The translations under genes and the position numbers were made by a program. The notes beneath the pieces are model-generated. The model saw only the letters and a list, made by a program, of their open reading frames with translations. It had not been told where the DNA came from and searched no databases. From positions 1-64,000 of the forward strand of contig NZ_JASERL010000003.1 of assembly GCF_030766935.1 (NCBI RefSeq): a DNA stretch of 64,000 bases. The letters run 5' to 3'. This document shows positions 8,668 through 18,531 of the stretch, one piece after another. Position 1 is the first letter of the stretch. Each line of letters starts with the position of its first letter. The stretch comes from Streptomyces sp. KL109B. Its GTDB lineage: Bacteria > Actinomycetota > Actinomycetes > Streptomycetales > Streptomycetaceae.

Positions 8668-9279
8668 TCAGGGAGCGGTCAGGTGCAGCTGCACCACGGG
8701 CGCGATCCGCTCGATGACCCGCTCCACGTCCGTGGAGGCCAGCGGCTCCACCCGCATCACGTAACGGATCATCGCGACGCCCACGAGCTGCGCCGCGGCC
8801 AGCGTGACCCGCAGCTCGGCCTCGCCCTCCGGCAGGTCGACCCGCTCGGCGATCCGCGCGAGCATCCGGCTCGCGACGAGCCTGCGCAGGACGCCCGCGG
8901 CCACGTCGTTGTTCACGGCGGAGCGCAGGATGGCGAGCAGCGGGACGCGGGTCGCCGGGGACTCCCAGACGCCGAAGAAGAACCGGGTCATGCGCTCCCC
9001 GGCCTCCTCCAGCGGGCCCTCCTCCATGGCGTCGGGGACCTGCAACGCCGGGGCGAGCACCATCTCGACCGACGCGGCGAACACCTGCTCCTTGGTGCCG
9101 AAGTAGTGGTGCACAAGCGCCGAGTCCACCCCGGCGGCCTTGGCGATGCCGCGCACCGAAGCCTTGTCGTAGCCGCGGGCGGCGAACTCCTCGCGGGCGA
9201 CGTCGAGGATGCGGGTGCGGGTGTCGCCGCTCTCCGTACGGGAGGGCCGGCCCCGGCGGCGTACCGGCTGCGCGGTCAT
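8668..9279 (-). CDS. TetR-family transcriptional regulator
   Basis: A 203-residue regulator. After a basic N-terminal arm (RRRGRPSR) it has a classical TetR DNA-binding domain ([20 protein letters not shown], then a helix-turn-helix with [19 protein letters not shown]), then a helical ligand-binding half. Its ATG overlaps the stop of the upstream isomerase gene by 4 bases (ATGA), so the two are probably co-translated. The likely targets are its own operon or sugar/polyol genes; the effector is unknown. Confidence 0.9.
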   Translation of the reverse strand: MTAQPVRRRGRPSRTESGDTRTRILDVAREEFAARGYDKASVRGIAKAAGVDSALVHHYFGTKEQVFAASVEMVLAPALQVPDAMEEGPLEEAGERMTRFFFGVWESPATRVPLLAILRSAVNNDVAAGVLRRLVASRMLARIAERVDLPEGEAELRVTLAAAQLVGVAMIRYVMRVEPLASTDVERVIERIAPVVQLHLTAP

Positions 9280-10100
9280 GAACGCGGCACCTGCGCGGCC
9301 GACGCCAGGTGCAGTCGGGCGAAGGCGAGGGCCTCTGCCAGGTCCGCCTCGCGTTCGGCGCTGGACATGGCGCGCCGCGTATTGACCTCTACGACGATGT
9401 GGCCGTCGAAGCCGTTGGTGGCGAGGCGCTCCAGGAGTTCGGCGCAGGGCTGGGTGCCGCGGCCCGGCACCAGGTGCTCGTCCTTGCCGGATCCCGCGCC
9501 GTCGGCGAGGTGCACATGCCCGAGCCGGTCTCCCATCCGGTCGATCATCTGCATCGCGTCGGTTCTGGCGGTCGCGGTGTGGCTCAGGTCGACCGTGAAG
9601 TGCCGGTAGTCGTCCTTCGTCACGTCCCAGTCGGGGGCGTACGCGAGCATCTCGCGGTCCCGGTAGCGCCACGGGTACATGTTTTCGACGGCGAACCGCA
9701 CATCGGTCTCGCCCGCCATCCGCCACACCCCGGTGACGAAATCGCGGGCGTACTGGCGCTGCCAGCGAAAGGGCGGGTGTACGACCACGGTCGACGCCCC
9801 CAGCTTCTCTGCGGCCGCGCGTGCGCGCTGGAGTTTCACCCACGGGTCCGTGGACCATACGCGCTGCGTGATCAGCAGACATGGAGCGTGTACGGCCAGG
9901 ATCGGGATGCGGTGGTAGTCGGAGAGGCGGCGCAAAGCCTCTATGTCCTGGCTGACGGGGTCGGTCCAGACCATGACCTCGACACCGTCGTAGCCCAGGC
10001 GCGCGGCGATCTCGAAGGCCGTCGCCGTCGACTCCGGATACACGGAGGCCGTGGAGAGCGCGACCTTCGCATCCGGGATGCGCACCACTGGTTCTGCCAC
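9276..10100 (-). CDS. Sugar phosphate isomerase/epimerase-like TIM-barrel protein
   Basis: A 274-residue protein of the xylose-isomerase-like/AP-endonuclease-2 superfamily. Visible metal-site strands include [53 protein letters not shown] and GHIVVEVN, with the His, Glu and Asp ligands typical of the fold. The frame runs on into non-coding upstream sequence; the GTG at 10100 ([17 protein letters not shown]) is the most plausible start. It is translationally coupled to the TetR gene. The substrate is unknown. Confidence 0.85.
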   Translation of the reverse strand: MAEPVVRIPDAKVALSTASVYPESTATAFEIAARLGYDGVEVMVWTDPVSQDIEALRRLSDYHRIPILAVHAPCLLITQRVWSTDPWVKLQRARAAAEKLGASTVVVHPPFRWQRQYARDFVTGVWRMAGETDVRFAVENMYPWRYRDREMLAYAPDWDVTKDDYRHFTVDLSHTATARTDAMQMIDRMGDRLGHVHLADGAGSGKDEHLVPGRGTQPCAELLERLATNGFDGHIVVEVNTRRAMSSAEREADLAEALAFARLHLASAAQVPRS

Positions 10101-10135
10101 GGGGACAGGGTACGGCCCCCGTCCGCGCCCACGCC

Positions 10136-10240
10136 TCGGGGCTCTGCCCCGGACCCCGCTGCTCAATCGCCGCAGGGGCTTGATCTGGCTGCGCGCCCGG
10201 CCCCGGCCCGCCGCTCAAGCACCGCAAGGGCTTGATCGTG
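10136..10240. repeat. Dispersed intergenic repeat, two diverged copies
   Basis: The gap between the isomerase and Ppx/GppA genes holds the element GGGGCTCTGCCCCGGACCCC followed by GCTGCTCAATCGCCGCAGG and GGCTTGAT. A second, diverged copy follows (GCTCAAGCACCGCAAGGGCTTGAT). It belongs to the family also found near 3140, 16730 and 23260. The GGGGCTCTGCCCC part is self-complementary. Confidence 0.75.
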
Positions 10241-10258
10241 TCCCCGCAGGGGCCCGGA

Positions 10259-11185
10259 TCAAGGCAGGTGGTCCAGGCGGCGGAGGATGACGCCCTCGCG
10301 GAGGGCCCAGGGGCAGATCTCCAGGGTTTCCACGCCGAAGAGGTCCATCGCGCCCTCCGCCACCAGGGCGCCGGCCAGGAGCTGTCCCGCGCGGCCCTCG
10401 GAGACGCCGGGGAGCTCGGAGCGCTCGTCCACGGTCATCGCGGCGAGCTGCGGCACCCAGTCCTCCAGGGACTTCCGCTTCAACTCACGTTGTACGTAGA
10501 GGCCTTCGGCCGTCCGTGCCGCCCCGGCCAGCCGTGCCAGCTGCTTGAACGTCTTGGACGTCGCCACCACGTGGTCCGGCGCCCCGAAGCGGCTGAACTC
10601 GCCCACCGTGCGCGCGATCTGCGCCCGCACGTGCCGCCGCAGCGCCTTCACGTCGTCCGGATCCGCCGGATCCCCTGGCAGCCACCCGGCGGTCAGCCGC
10701 CCGGCCCCCAGCGGCAGCGACACCGCCGCGTCGGGCTCCTCGTCGATGCCGTACGCGATCTCCAGCGAGCCGCCGCCGATGTCGAGCACCAGGAGTCGGC
10801 CCGCGGACCAGCCGAACCAGCGACGCGCGGCGAGGAACGTGAGCCGTGCCTCTTCCTCGCCGCTGAGCACCCGCAGTTCGACGCCTGTGGCGTCCTTCAC
10901 GCGCGCGAGGACGTCGTCGGCGTTGCTGGCCTCGCGCACCGCCGAGGTCGCGAACGGCAGCAGGTCCTCGACGCCCTTGTCCTCCGCGGCCTCCAGGGCC
11001 TCTCTGACCGTCCCGATCAGCTGGTCGACGCCGTCGGGCCCGATCGCCCCGCGTTCGTCGATGAGTTGGGCGAGCCGCAGCTCCGTCTTGTGCGAGTGCG
11101 CGGGCAGCGGGCGGGCGCCCGGGTGCGCGTCCACCACCAGCAGGTGGACCGTATTCGAACCCACGTCGAGAACACCGAGTCTCAT
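10259..11185 (-). CDS. Ppx/GppA-family phosphatase
   Basis: The 308-residue product has the ASKHA-fold motifs of exopolyphosphatase/guanosine pentaphosphatase enzymes: [20 protein letters not shown] at the N-terminus, the phosphate-binding [16 protein letters not shown] near residue 140, and a conserved Glu in [11 protein letters not shown]. It is one of the short, two-domain actinobacterial forms lacking the extra HD-type domain of E. coli Ppx. It would hydrolyse polyphosphate or pppGpp; which one cannot be told. The ATG at 11185 begins directly with the fold. It is divergent from the next gene with an 80-base shared promoter region. Confidence 0.9.
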   Translation of the reverse strand: MRLGVLDVGSNTVHLLVVDAHPGARPLPAHSHKTELRLAQLIDERGAIGPDGVDQLIGTVREALEAAEDKGVEDLLPFATSAVREASNADDVLARVKDATGVELRVLSGEEEARLTFLAARRWFGWSAGRLLVLDIGGGSLEIAYGIDEEPDAAVSLPLGAGRLTAGWLPGDPADPDDVKALRRHVRAQIARTVGEFSRFGAPDHVVATSKTFKQLARLAGAARTAEGLYVQRELKRKSLEDWVPQLAAMTVDERSELPGVSEGRAGQLLAGALVAEGAMDLFGVETLEICPWALREGVILRRLDHLP

Positions 11186-11265
11186 ATAGGGAACGCTACT
11201 GCTCCGCGCGGCTTGCCCGTTCGGGAAGGTCCGACCGAACCCCTCAACGCCCTTACTCTGGAACG

Positions 11266-12135
11266 GTGCCAAAGACGAAAAAGGCCAAGGCCGACAAGAG
11301 CGACAAGAAGACGAAGTCGGCAAAGCAGGAGCTGAAGAAGCAGAAAGCACTCCAGAAGGCCGAGGAGGCCTCCCGTAAGCAGGACGAGAAGTCCATCGAC
11401 TTCCCGCGCGCGTGGGTCGAGTTTCCTGATCCGGCGGACGACGAGCAGGTCTTCCGCTGTGACCTGACATGGCTGACCTCTCGTTGGACCTGCATCTTCG
11501 GCAGCGGCTGCCAGGGCATCCAGGCGGGCCGCGCCGACGACGGCTGCTGCACGCTCGGCGCCCACTTCTCCGACGAGGACGACGAGAAGCGGGTCGCGGG
11601 GTTCGTGGGGCGTCTCACGCCGGACATCTGGCAGAACCACGACGTGGGCGTCGAGACCGGCTGGGTGTCCGAGGACGAGGACGGGGAGCGCCAGACCCGC
11701 CCGTACAACGGCTCGTGCATCTTCCAGAACCGGCCGGGGTTCAAGGGCGGCGCGGGCTGCTCGCTGCACATCCTGGCGCTCAAGGAGGGCCGCGAGCCCC
11801 TGGAGACGAAGCCGGACGTCTGCTGGCAGCTCCCGGTGCGCCGTACGTACGAGTGGATCGAGCGGCCCGACGACACCAAGGTGCTCCAGGTCTCGATCGG
11901 CGAGTACGACCGCCGTGGCTGGGGTCCGGGCGGCCACGACCTGCACTGGTGGTGCACGTCGGCGACCTCGGCGCACGGCGCGGGCGACCCCGTGTACGTC
12001 TCGTACGGTCCCGAGCTGACCGAGCTGATGGGCAAGGCCGGCTACGACAAGCTGGTCGAGCTGTGCGAGGAGCGCCTCGCGGCAGCGCCCAAGGGGCTCC
12101 CGCTGATCGCCCCGCATCCGGCCGACCCGGCGTGA
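11266..12135 (+). CDS. Cysteine-rich protein of unknown function with Lys-rich N-terminus
   Basis: The 289-residue product begins (GTG) with about 45 residues very rich in Lys, Ala and Glu, probably disordered or coiled. A compact domain follows with nine cysteines, several clustered: [50 protein letters not shown], then WWCT and LCEE. The spacing suggests metal or Fe-S binding and recalls uncharacterised Cys-rich families such as DUF3109, but I cannot assign it firmly. No signal peptide or membrane segment is seen, so it is likely cytoplasmic. It is divergent from the Ppx/GppA gene. Confidence 0.75.
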   Translation: MPKTKKAKADKSDKKTKSAKQELKKQKALQKAEEASRKQDEKSIDFPRAWVEFPDPADDEQVFRCDLTWLTSRWTCIFGSGCQGIQAGRADDGCCTLGAHFSDEDDEKRVAGFVGRLTPDIWQNHDVGVETGWVSEDEDGERQTRPYNGSCIFQNRPGFKGGAGCSLHILALKEGREPLETKPDVCWQLPVRRTYEWIERPDDTKVLQVSIGEYDRRGWGPGGHDLHWWCTSATSAHGAGDPVYVSYGPELTELMGKAGYDKLVELCEERLAAAPKGLPLIAPHPADPA

Positions 12136-12172
12136 CATCGGAGGGTCCGTGAGGGGCCCTTCAGGCGGCCCG

Positions 12173-13954
12173 TCAGGGGGTCTGTGACGGCGCACCCGTC
12201 GCGGACCCCCCGGTCCCGGACGGCGAGGGCGAGTCGGAGGGATCGGACGGCTGGGAACCGCCCGGGTCGCTCGGGCTCTCCGTCGGCGAGGGACTCTCGG
12301 GCGGGTCCGACGGGGCGGGCGAGGAGTCCGTCGGCGACGGCGTGGGGTCCGAGGGGGACGGCGTCGGGGTGGACGAGTGCGACGGCGTGGGGCGCGAGGT
12401 GCCGCCGCCACCGCCACCGCCACTACCGCCGCCGGGAGCCGAATTCCCGTAGCCCTCAAGCGAGATGATCGCTCCGGAGGGGTCGATTCCGACGTGCGCG
12501 GTCCAATGCCCGTGCGGCTCCCGGTACTCATCTACGTAGACGCGGATCGTGAGCGACTCACCAGGGCGCAACGTTCCGGAGGCCTGGCTCAGGTACAGCC
12601 AGGAGGCGTCCGTGGAGGCGGTCCAGTCCACGGGCGAGCGCCCCGAAGCGGTCAGCGTGATGAGCGTCGTGCCCCCGCTGGGCTGCGCCTCCACGGTGAT
12701 GCGGCCGGGGCCGCGGCCCGCGTGCGAGGGCGGCGATGTGACCTCTACGGAGACGTCCGGCGAGCGGCTGCCCGCGGTGAAGCCCGGGTCGGGGCTCGTG
12801 CGCGCGTTCCCCGCGTTCTCGTACGCGTCTGAGGTGCGCTCGCCGTCGAGGCTGTCGGCGCCGCCCTCCTCGCTGGCCGTCACGGAGCGGCCGTCGGCGG
12901 CCTCACCGGTCAGCGGCGCGCCCCGGTAGGCAGCCCACAGGGCGAGCACCGGGGCGGCGACCACGGTGGCGACCACGGTCGTCGTCACGGCACGCGCGCG
13001 TAGCCGGTCGCGGCGGGCGGCGCGGTCCTTGGGGTCCATCGGGTAGCCGCGCCGGTCGAAGCGCGGGGCGCCGGGGTGCCGGCCGTGCATCGCGAAGTGC
13101 AGGGCCGGCCGGGGGGCCGTCACGAGGGGCAGCGCGGCGGGCGTCACCGAGGTGCCGGGCCAGGCGCGGGGGGCGGCGCGCTCGGCGGTGCGGCGGCAGC
13201 GCGGGCAGTCGTCCACGTGCCGGACCAGTTCGCGGCGCAGGGCGGCCGAGAGGAGCACCTGGTTGTCCCCGGTGAGGCGGGCGACGCTGGGGCAGGTGCC
13301 GGTCTCGACGACGGCGAGGGCGGCGCGGGTGCGCTCGACCTCGCAGGCCGCGGCCGACAGCAGCTCGCGGGTGGCGGTGGGGTCGGTACCGAGGACGGCG
13401 GCGACCTCGCGCGGGGACAGCTGGTGGCGCACGGCCAGCTCCAGGGCCTCGCGCTGCTCGGGGGTGGTGCCCGCGGCCTCCGGCCAGGCGAGCTGGGCCA
13501 GTTGGCGCCTGCGCTCCTCCTGGAGGAGGGCGTCCTGCGCCTGCCCTTCCCGGCCGCCCTCCTGGCGGTCGCTGGCGCGCCGCCGGTTGGCCTCCGCGAG
13601 GCGGCGCAGGCAGGACCAGCGGGCCAGCGCGTAGAGCCAGGCCCTGCGCTCGGCCGGGGAGTCGCCCGACGGGGTGCGGGAGCCGCGCCGCTCGGCGAGC
13701 GCGAGGGCGTCGCCGAGCGCGGCGGTCGCGTCGTCGTGGTCGCAGAGCACGGAGAGGCAGTAGGTGAACAGGCCGTCCAGACAGGACTCGTAGCGGGCGG
13801 GCGGACGCTGCGGGGCGGTGCGCGGCCCTTGCCGCCTCGCCCCGGGGCGGTGCGCCCGGTGTGCGCCGGTGGTCTGTGTGGGAGTTTCCGGCCTGCTGCT
13901 CATCACCGTGCGACCGTAGGGCCAGCGCGCGGGGCCTTCCTCCCCCTTGAGCAC
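12173..13954 (-). CDS. Sigma-factor-like/anti-sigma-like membrane fusion with extracellular BACON domain
   Basis: The product (593 residues from the GTG at 13954) combines parts normally on separate proteins. First is a degenerate ECF region-2-like helix set (CLDGLFTYCLSVLCDHDDAT, then RAWLYALARWSCLRRL). Next comes a region-4-like helix-turn-helix (ELAVRHQLSPREVAAVLG). A zinc-anti-sigma-type HVDDCPRC motif (H-x3-C-x2-C) follows, then one membrane helix (VTTTVVATVVAAPVLALWAAY). Outside are a BACON/Ig-like domain (VDWTASTDASWLYLSQASGTL) and a Pro/Ser/Thr tail. An AAGGA site lies 6 bases before the GTG; an ATG at 13903 is a shorter alternative with no clear ribosome site. It is probably an envelope sensor. 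Confidence 0.8.
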   Translation of the reverse strand: MLKGEEGPARWPYGRTVMSSRPETPTQTTGAHRAHRPGARRQGPRTAPQRPPARYESCLDGLFTYCLSVLCDHDDATAALGDALALAERRGSRTPSGDSPAERRAWLYALARWSCLRRLAEANRRRASDRQEGGREGQAQDALLQEERRRQLAQLAWPEAAGTTPEQREALELAVRHQLSPREVAAVLGTDPTATRELLSAAACEVERTRAALAVVETGTCPSVARLTGDNQVLLSAALRRELVRHVDDCPRCRRTAERAAPRAWPGTSVTPAALPLVTAPRPALHFAMHGRHPGAPRFDRRGYPMDPKDRAARRDRLRARAVTTTVVATVVAAPVLALWAAYRGAPLTGEAADGRSVTASEEGGADSLDGERTSDAYENAGNARTSPDPGFTAGSRSPDVSVEVTSPPSHAGRGPGRITVEAQPSGGTTLITLTASGRSPVDWTASTDASWLYLSQASGTLRPGESLTIRVYVDEYREPHGHWTAHVGIDPSGAIISLEGYGNSAPGGGSGGGGGGGTSRPTPSHSSTPTPSPSDPTPSPTDSSPAPSDPPESPSPTESPSDPGGSQPSDPSDSPSPSGTGGSATGAPSQTP

Positions 13955-14091
13955 ATTTAATCCTTACGGGTGAAACGATCCCTCAAAAGGGGACAGGAAC
14001 CGCTCATTCCGTGGCCAGCACGGCTACGCGGGGCGATCGCCGCACCCGTCCGACGCCGTCGTTGTCAGTGCTGCCCGCTACGGTTTCGTTC

Positions 14092-15498
14092 ATGGCTGCG
14101 CGTACCAAATCCAAGGACCGTCCGTCCTACCGCTGCACCGAATGCGGCTGGCAGACGGCCAAGTGGCTGGGCCGCTGCCCCGAGTGCCAGGCGTGGGGGA
14201 CGATCGACGAGTACGGCGCGCCCGCCGTGCGCACCACGGCGCCGGGCCGTGTCACGACGTCGGCGGTGCCCATCGGCCAGGTCGACGGCAGGCAGGCGAC
14301 GGCCCGCTCCACCGGCGTGCCCGAGCTCGACCGGGTCCTCGGGGGCGGCCTGGTGCCCGGCGCGGTGGTGCTGCTCGCGGGCGAGCCCGGCGTCGGCAAG
14401 TCCACGCTGCTGCTCGACGTGGCGGCCAAGTCGGCGAGCGACGAGCACAAGACCCTCTACGTGACGGGCGAGGAGTCGGCCTCCCAGGTCCGCCTGCGCG
14501 CCGACCGGATCCACGCGATCGACGACCACCTGTACCTGGCGGCAGAGACCGATCTGGCCTCCGTCCTCGGCCACTTGGACGCGGTGAAGCCCTCGCTGCT
14601 GATCCTGGACTCCGTACAGACCGTCGCGTCCGGGGAGATCGAGGGCGCGCCCGGCGGCATGGCCCAGGTCCGCGAGGTGGCCGGGGCGCTCATCCGCGCC
14701 TCCAAGGAGCGCGGCATGTCCACGCTTCTGGTCGGCCACGTCACCAAGGAGGGCGCCATCGCGGGCCCGCGCCTGTTGGAGCACCTGGTGGACGTCGTCC
14801 TGAACTTCGAGGGCGACCGGCACGCGCGCCTGCGTCTCGTACGAGGCGTCAAGAACCGCTACGGGACGACGGACGAGGTCGGCTGCTTCGAGCTGCACGA
14901 CGAGGGCATCACGGGCCTGGCCGACCCCAGCGGCCTGTTCCTGACCCGGCGGGACGAGCCGGTGCCCGGCACCTGCCTGACCGTCACCCTGGAGGGCCGC
15001 CGCCCGCTGGTCGCCGAGGTCCAGGCGCTCACGGTCGACTCGCAGATCCCCTCCCCGCGCCGTACGACGTCCGGCCTGGAGACCTCCCGCGTCTCCATGA
15101 TGCTGGCCGTGCTCGAACAGCGCGGGCGGATCAGCGCGTTGGGCAAAAGGGACATCTATTCGGCGACGGTGGGCGGAGTGAAGCTCTCCGAGCCGGCCGC
15201 CGACCTGGCCGTGGCGCTCGCCCTGGCCTCCGCCGCGAGCGACACCCCGCTCCCCAAGAACCTGGTGGCGATCGGAGAAGTGGGCCTTGCGGGCGAGGTC
15301 AGACGGGTCACGGGCGTGCAGCGCAGGCTCGCCGAGGCGAGCCGGCTCGGGTTCACGCACGCCCTGGTCCCGGCCGACCCCGGAAAGGTGCCACCCGGTA
15401 TGAAGGTCCTGGAAGTCGCCGATATAGGGGACGCGCTGCGGGTGCTGCCGAGAGGCCGTCGCCGAGAGGCCCCACAGGAGCCGGAGCAGCGCCGGTAG
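14092..15498 (+). CDS. radA: DNA repair protein RadA
   Basis: RadA is a RecA-like ATPase that helps process recombination intermediates and extend branches in DNA repair. The 468-residue product has all parts: an N-terminal C4 zinc motif ([18 protein letters not shown], residues 15-32), Walker [10 protein letters not shown] near residue 100, the RadA-specific KNRYG motif ([12 protein letters not shown]) and a C-terminal Lon-like domain. The ATG at 14092 is chosen over upstream in-frame codons because it stands 14 residues before the zinc motif. It is followed by disA in the same direction, a conserved pairing in many bacteria. Confidence 0.96.
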   Translation: MAARTKSKDRPSYRCTECGWQTAKWLGRCPECQAWGTIDEYGAPAVRTTAPGRVTTSAVPIGQVDGRQATARSTGVPELDRVLGGGLVPGAVVLLAGEPGVGKSTLLLDVAAKSASDEHKTLYVTGEESASQVRLRADRIHAIDDHLYLAAETDLASVLGHLDAVKPSLLILDSVQTVASGEIEGAPGGMAQVREVAGALIRASKERGMSTLLVGHVTKEGAIAGPRLLEHLVDVVLNFEGDRHARLRLVRGVKNRYGTTDEVGCFELHDEGITGLADPSGLFLTRRDEPVPGTCLTVTLEGRRPLVAEVQALTVDSQIPSPRRTTSGLETSRVSMMLAVLEQRGRISALGKRDIYSATVGGVKLSEPAADLAVALALASAASDTPLPKNLVAIGEVGLAGEVRRVTGVQRRLAEASRLGFTHALVPADPGKVPPGMKVLEVADIGDALRVLPRGRRREAPQEPEQRR

Positions 15499-15590
15499 AC
15501 TTTGCCCTGGTCTCGCCCGTGCGTACGAACGTAACGGGGGTGGTCGACGAGCCCCAGGGCACCCCAAAGTCTGCGATCCGGAGGAGTGCA

Positions 15591-16715
15591 GTGGCAGCCA
15601 ACGACCGGGCGGCAACTCCCGGCAAGTCCGGCGGAAGCTCCGGCGCGGACAGTCTGATGCGCGCCGCGCTCAGTGCCGTCGCGCCCGGAACGGGCCTGCG
15701 CGACGGCCTGGAGCGCATCCTCCGCGGCAACACCGGAGGGCTCATCGTCCTCGGCTCCGACAAGACGGTCGAGTCGATGTGCACCGGCGGCTTCATCCTC
15801 GACGTCGAGTTCACGGCCACGCGCCTGCGCGAGCTGTGCAAGCTCGACGGTGGCATCGTGGTCTCCTCGAACCTCGACAAGATCCTGCGGGCCGGCGTCC
15901 AGTTGGTGCCGGACCCGACGATCCCCACGGAGGAGACCGGCACCCGGCACCGCACGGCGGACCGGGTCTCCAAGCAGGTCGGCTACCCCGTCGTCTCGGT
16001 CTCCCAGTCGATGCGCCTGATCGCCCTCTACGTAGACGGGCAGCGCCGCGTCCTGGAGGACTCGGCCGCGATCCTGTCCCGCGCCAACCAGGCGCTGGCC
16101 ACCCTGGAGCGCTACAAACTCCGGCTCGACGAGGTGGCGGGCACGCTCTCCGCCCTGGAGATCGAGGACCTGGTCACGGTCCGGGACGTCACGGCGGTCG
16201 CGCAGCGCCTGGAGATGGTGCGCCGCATCGCCACGGAAATCGCCGAGTACGTCGTCGAGTTGGGCACGGACGGGCGTCTTCTGGCGCTGCAGCTCGACGA
16301 GTTGATCGCGGGCGTCGAGCCGGAGCGCGAGCTGGTCGCGCGGGACTACGTCCCCGAGCCCACCGCCAAGCGCTCCCGCACGGTCGCCGAGGCCCTCACC
16401 GAGCTCGACTCCCTCAGCCACGCGGAGCTCCTCGAACTGCCGATAGTGGCACGGGCCTTGGGCTACACCGGCTCCCCGGAGGCGCTGGACTCCGCGGTCT
16501 CGCCGCGCGGCTTCCGCCTCCTCGCCAAGGTGCCGCGCCTGCCCGGCGCCATCATCGACCGCCTCGTCGAACACTTCGGCGGCCTGCAGAAGCTCCTGGC
16601 CGCGAGCGTGGACGACCTCCAGACGGTCGACGGCGTCGGCGAGGCGCGTGCGCGCAGCGTGCGGGAGGGCCTGTCGAGGTTGGCGGAGTCGTCGATCCTG
16701 GAGCGTTACGTATAA
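15591..16715 (+). CDS. disA: Diadenylate cyclase DisA (c-di-AMP synthase, DNA-integrity scanning)
   Basis: DisA makes cyclic di-AMP from two ATP and scans DNA for branched structures. The 374-residue protein has the N-terminal DAC domain with the RHR motif ([10 protein letters not shown]), a helical linker and a C-terminal HhH DNA-binding region ([20 protein letters not shown], then [13 protein letters not shown]). The usual DGA motif reads DGG here (CKLDGGIVV). The GTG start at 15591 follows a good GGAGGAG site. It lies 92 bases after radA. The c-di-AMP link to cell-wall hydrolase control in streptomycetes fits the envelope theme of the region. Confidence 0.95.
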   Translation: MAANDRAATPGKSGGSSGADSLMRAALSAVAPGTGLRDGLERILRGNTGGLIVLGSDKTVESMCTGGFILDVEFTATRLRELCKLDGGIVVSSNLDKILRAGVQLVPDPTIPTEETGTRHRTADRVSKQVGYPVVSVSQSMRLIALYVDGQRRVLEDSAAILSRANQALATLERYKLRLDEVAGTLSALEIEDLVTVRDVTAVAQRLEMVRRIATEIAEYVVELGTDGRLLALQLDELIAGVEPERELVARDYVPEPTAKRSRTVAEALTELDSLSHAELLELPIVARALGYTGSPEALDSAVSPRGFRLLAKVPRLPGAIIDRLVEHFGGLQKLLAASVDDLQTVDGVGEARARSVREGLSRLAESSILERYV

Positions 16716-16728
16716 CGTCACCCGGCGC

Positions 16729-16791
16729 GCGGCCTCGGGGCTCTGCCCCGGCTCCCGCTGGCTCTCGTTCGAAAAGCGGGCTTGATTTTGC
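16729..16791. repeat. Dispersed intergenic repeat, diverged copy
   Basis: Between the convergent disA and the next gene lies a variant of the GGGGCTCTGCCCCGG-type element followed by a GGGCTTGATT end. The GGGGCTCTGCCCC half is self-complementary and may act as a two-way terminator here. Confidence 0.6.
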
Positions 16792-17616
16792 TCAGTCTTC
16801 CTTGAGGACGAACGAAGCTTGCGCCTCGGGGAGTTGCGCCGCCTTCACCTCGACCAGATACGTCCCCGGCCCCGCGGTCCCCGCCGGCGGCGTCGCACAC
16901 CGCGCCGCGCTCGGCCTCAGGTCCCACGTGAAGTCACGCTGCACCGTGCCCCCTGCCGGGGCCCGCAGCACCATGCTCCCCGCCCCGGCGGGACAGTCGT
17001 CGGACGACCAGAACGGCTTGTCCTCCTCCGCCTTGGTGATCGTGACCACGGCGGTCTTCGGCCCGAGATCGACCTTGCAGGACTTGTCCGTCGAGTTCTT
17101 GGCGACGAGTTGAAGCTTCGGCTTGTCCCCGGGCGCGTACGAATTGTGGACGCTGCGCACCTTCAGGGACACGCTGCCCGCCGTGCAGTCCGGAAGGCTG
17201 GAGCCGGCCGGCACCTGATCCCCGGACGACGTACCGCCGCTGCCGCCCCCGGAGTCGCCGGAGTCGCCGCCCGCGGCGTCGTCCGAACCACCGGACCCGG
17301 CACCGGAATCCGAGCCACCGCCGGACCCCGTCCCGCCGCCGCCCGAACCTGACCCACCGCCAGATCCGCCCGACTCGTCGCGCCCGCCGGGGTGTTCGCT
17401 GATCGCGGGCCCCGTTCCGGACGGTCCGGGCGTGATGGACGCGGTCGGGTGGTCGCCGCCCGAGCCGCCGGCGCCATTCTTCCCGCCCCCGCCGCCCAAG
17501 TTGACGATCCATACGATCAGCAGCGCGAGCAGCGCCACGATGGACAGCAGAACAACCCTCCGTCGCCAATAGATGGAGGAGGGAAGCGGCCCGATCGGAT
17601 TGCGCAGAGATCCCAC
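16792..17616 (-). CDS. Membrane-anchored exported protein, unknown function
   Basis: A 274-residue protein with a short cytoplasmic N-terminus, one signal-anchor helix (VVLLSIVALLALLIVWIV, residues about 21-38), a Gly/Ser-rich linker of about 100 residues, and a C-terminal beta-rich domain. That domain (about residues 140-274) has paired cysteines (SCKVDL, DDCPAG, ARCATP) and an Ig-like pattern (VRSVHNSYAPGDKPKLQLVAKN, TWDLRP, GTYLVEVKA). It somewhat resembles adhesin or BsuPI-like folds, but I recognise no family. It is divergent from the PAP2 gene. Confidence 0.75.
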   Translation of the reverse strand: MGSLRNPIGPLPSSIYWRRRVVLLSIVALLALLIVWIVNLGGGGGKNGAGGSGGDHPTASITPGPSGTGPAISEHPGGRDESGGSGGGSGSGGGGTGSGGGSDSGAGSGGSDDAAGGDSGDSGGGSGGTSSGDQVPAGSSLPDCTAGSVSLKVRSVHNSYAPGDKPKLQLVAKNSTDKSCKVDLGPKTAVVTITKAEEDKPFWSSDDCPAGAGSMVLRAPAGGTVQRDFTWDLRPSAARCATPPAGTAGPGTYLVEVKAAQLPEAQASFVLKED

Positions 17617-17793
17617 GGCTCAAACCTTACGAGAGATCGGGCCGTTGTCCGGTGCCACCCGCCGCCTCGCACCCCAAGTTTTCCGGATCATCATCACGCG
17701 CGCATGGTTCGCACCGTCACGCGCGCGTGGTTCGACGGTCGCCGGATGTGGCCCGACGGGACGGAATCAGGGTCATGCATACTGTCCGTCACC

Positions 17794-18459
17794 ATGGGAA
17801 CCATCGACTCCGACCTGTATCGCGGCATCCTCGACTTCGCCCACGACACTCCTTCGTGGGTCCAGCACCTCATGGAGGTGTGGACGGAAGTCGGGCTGCT
17901 GCTGTTCGCCGTGCTCTTCGTCGTCGCCTGGTGGCGGGCGCGGCACGGCGACCCGAAGGCCCTCGCCGTCGCCGTGCTCGCTCCGCTGGGCACCGCGGTG
18001 GCGTATGTGATCAGTGAGTTGGTCAAGTCCGGGATCGACGAGGACCGTCCCTGCCGGGCCGTCTCCGGAGCGATGGCCCCGCTGATCGACTGCCCCGCCT
18101 ACGGCGACTGGTCCTTCCCCAGCAACCACGCCACCATCGCCGCAGCGGCCGCCGTGGGCCTCGCCCTCGCCTGGCCGAAGATCGGCTGGCTGACCGTGCC
18201 GATGGCGATCCTCATGGCGTTCTCGCGCGTCTTCGTAGGCGTGCACTACCCGCACGACGTCGCCGTGGGCCTGCTGCTCGGCACCGCCGTCGCCCTGCTC
18301 GTCGTACGCCTGTGCGCGCGGCCGGGGGCGCGGGTGGCCGAGGCGATGCGCGGATCGGGGAACGGTCTGGTGCACTGGTTCGCCGGTCCTGGGCCCGCGG
18401 GGGCCGGTTACGGGGCGGCGCGCGAGGGCCGTTCGCGGCGCGGCTCGCACCGGCGCTGA
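17794..18459 (+). CDS. PAP2-family membrane phosphatase
   Basis: The 221-residue polytopic protein carries the three PAP2 signature motifs: KSGIDEDRP, FPSNHATIAA (PSNH for the more common PSGH) and SRVFVGVHYPHDV. Such enzymes dephosphorylate undecaprenyl pyrophosphate or phosphatidic acid at the membrane, so a role in lipid-carrier recycling for cell-wall synthesis is plausible. In-frame upstream codons exist; the ATG at 17794 gives a typical N-terminus. A basic tail (RRGSHRR) ends the protein. Confidence 0.88.
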   Translation: MGTIDSDLYRGILDFAHDTPSWVQHLMEVWTEVGLLLFAVLFVVAWWRARHGDPKALAVAVLAPLGTAVAYVISELVKSGIDEDRPCRAVSGAMAPLIDCPAYGDWSFPSNHATIAAAAAVGLALAWPKIGWLTVPMAILMAFSRVFVGVHYPHDVAVGLLLGTAVALLVVRLCARPGARVAEAMRGSGNGLVHWFAGPGPAGAGYGAAREGRSRRGSHRR

Positions 18460-18531
18460 CGCCCCGCGGGTGACAGCTCCGGTGGCGCCCACCCGGAGCC
18501 CGCATGATCACGTGGCAGGATCGGAGGTGCC

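Noticed and set aside
8668..9279. TetR protein as the repressor of the ABC exporter palindrome at 2844-2865
   Set aside because: It is 6 kb away, coupled to an isomerase gene, and no similar palindrome is seen in its own upstream region.
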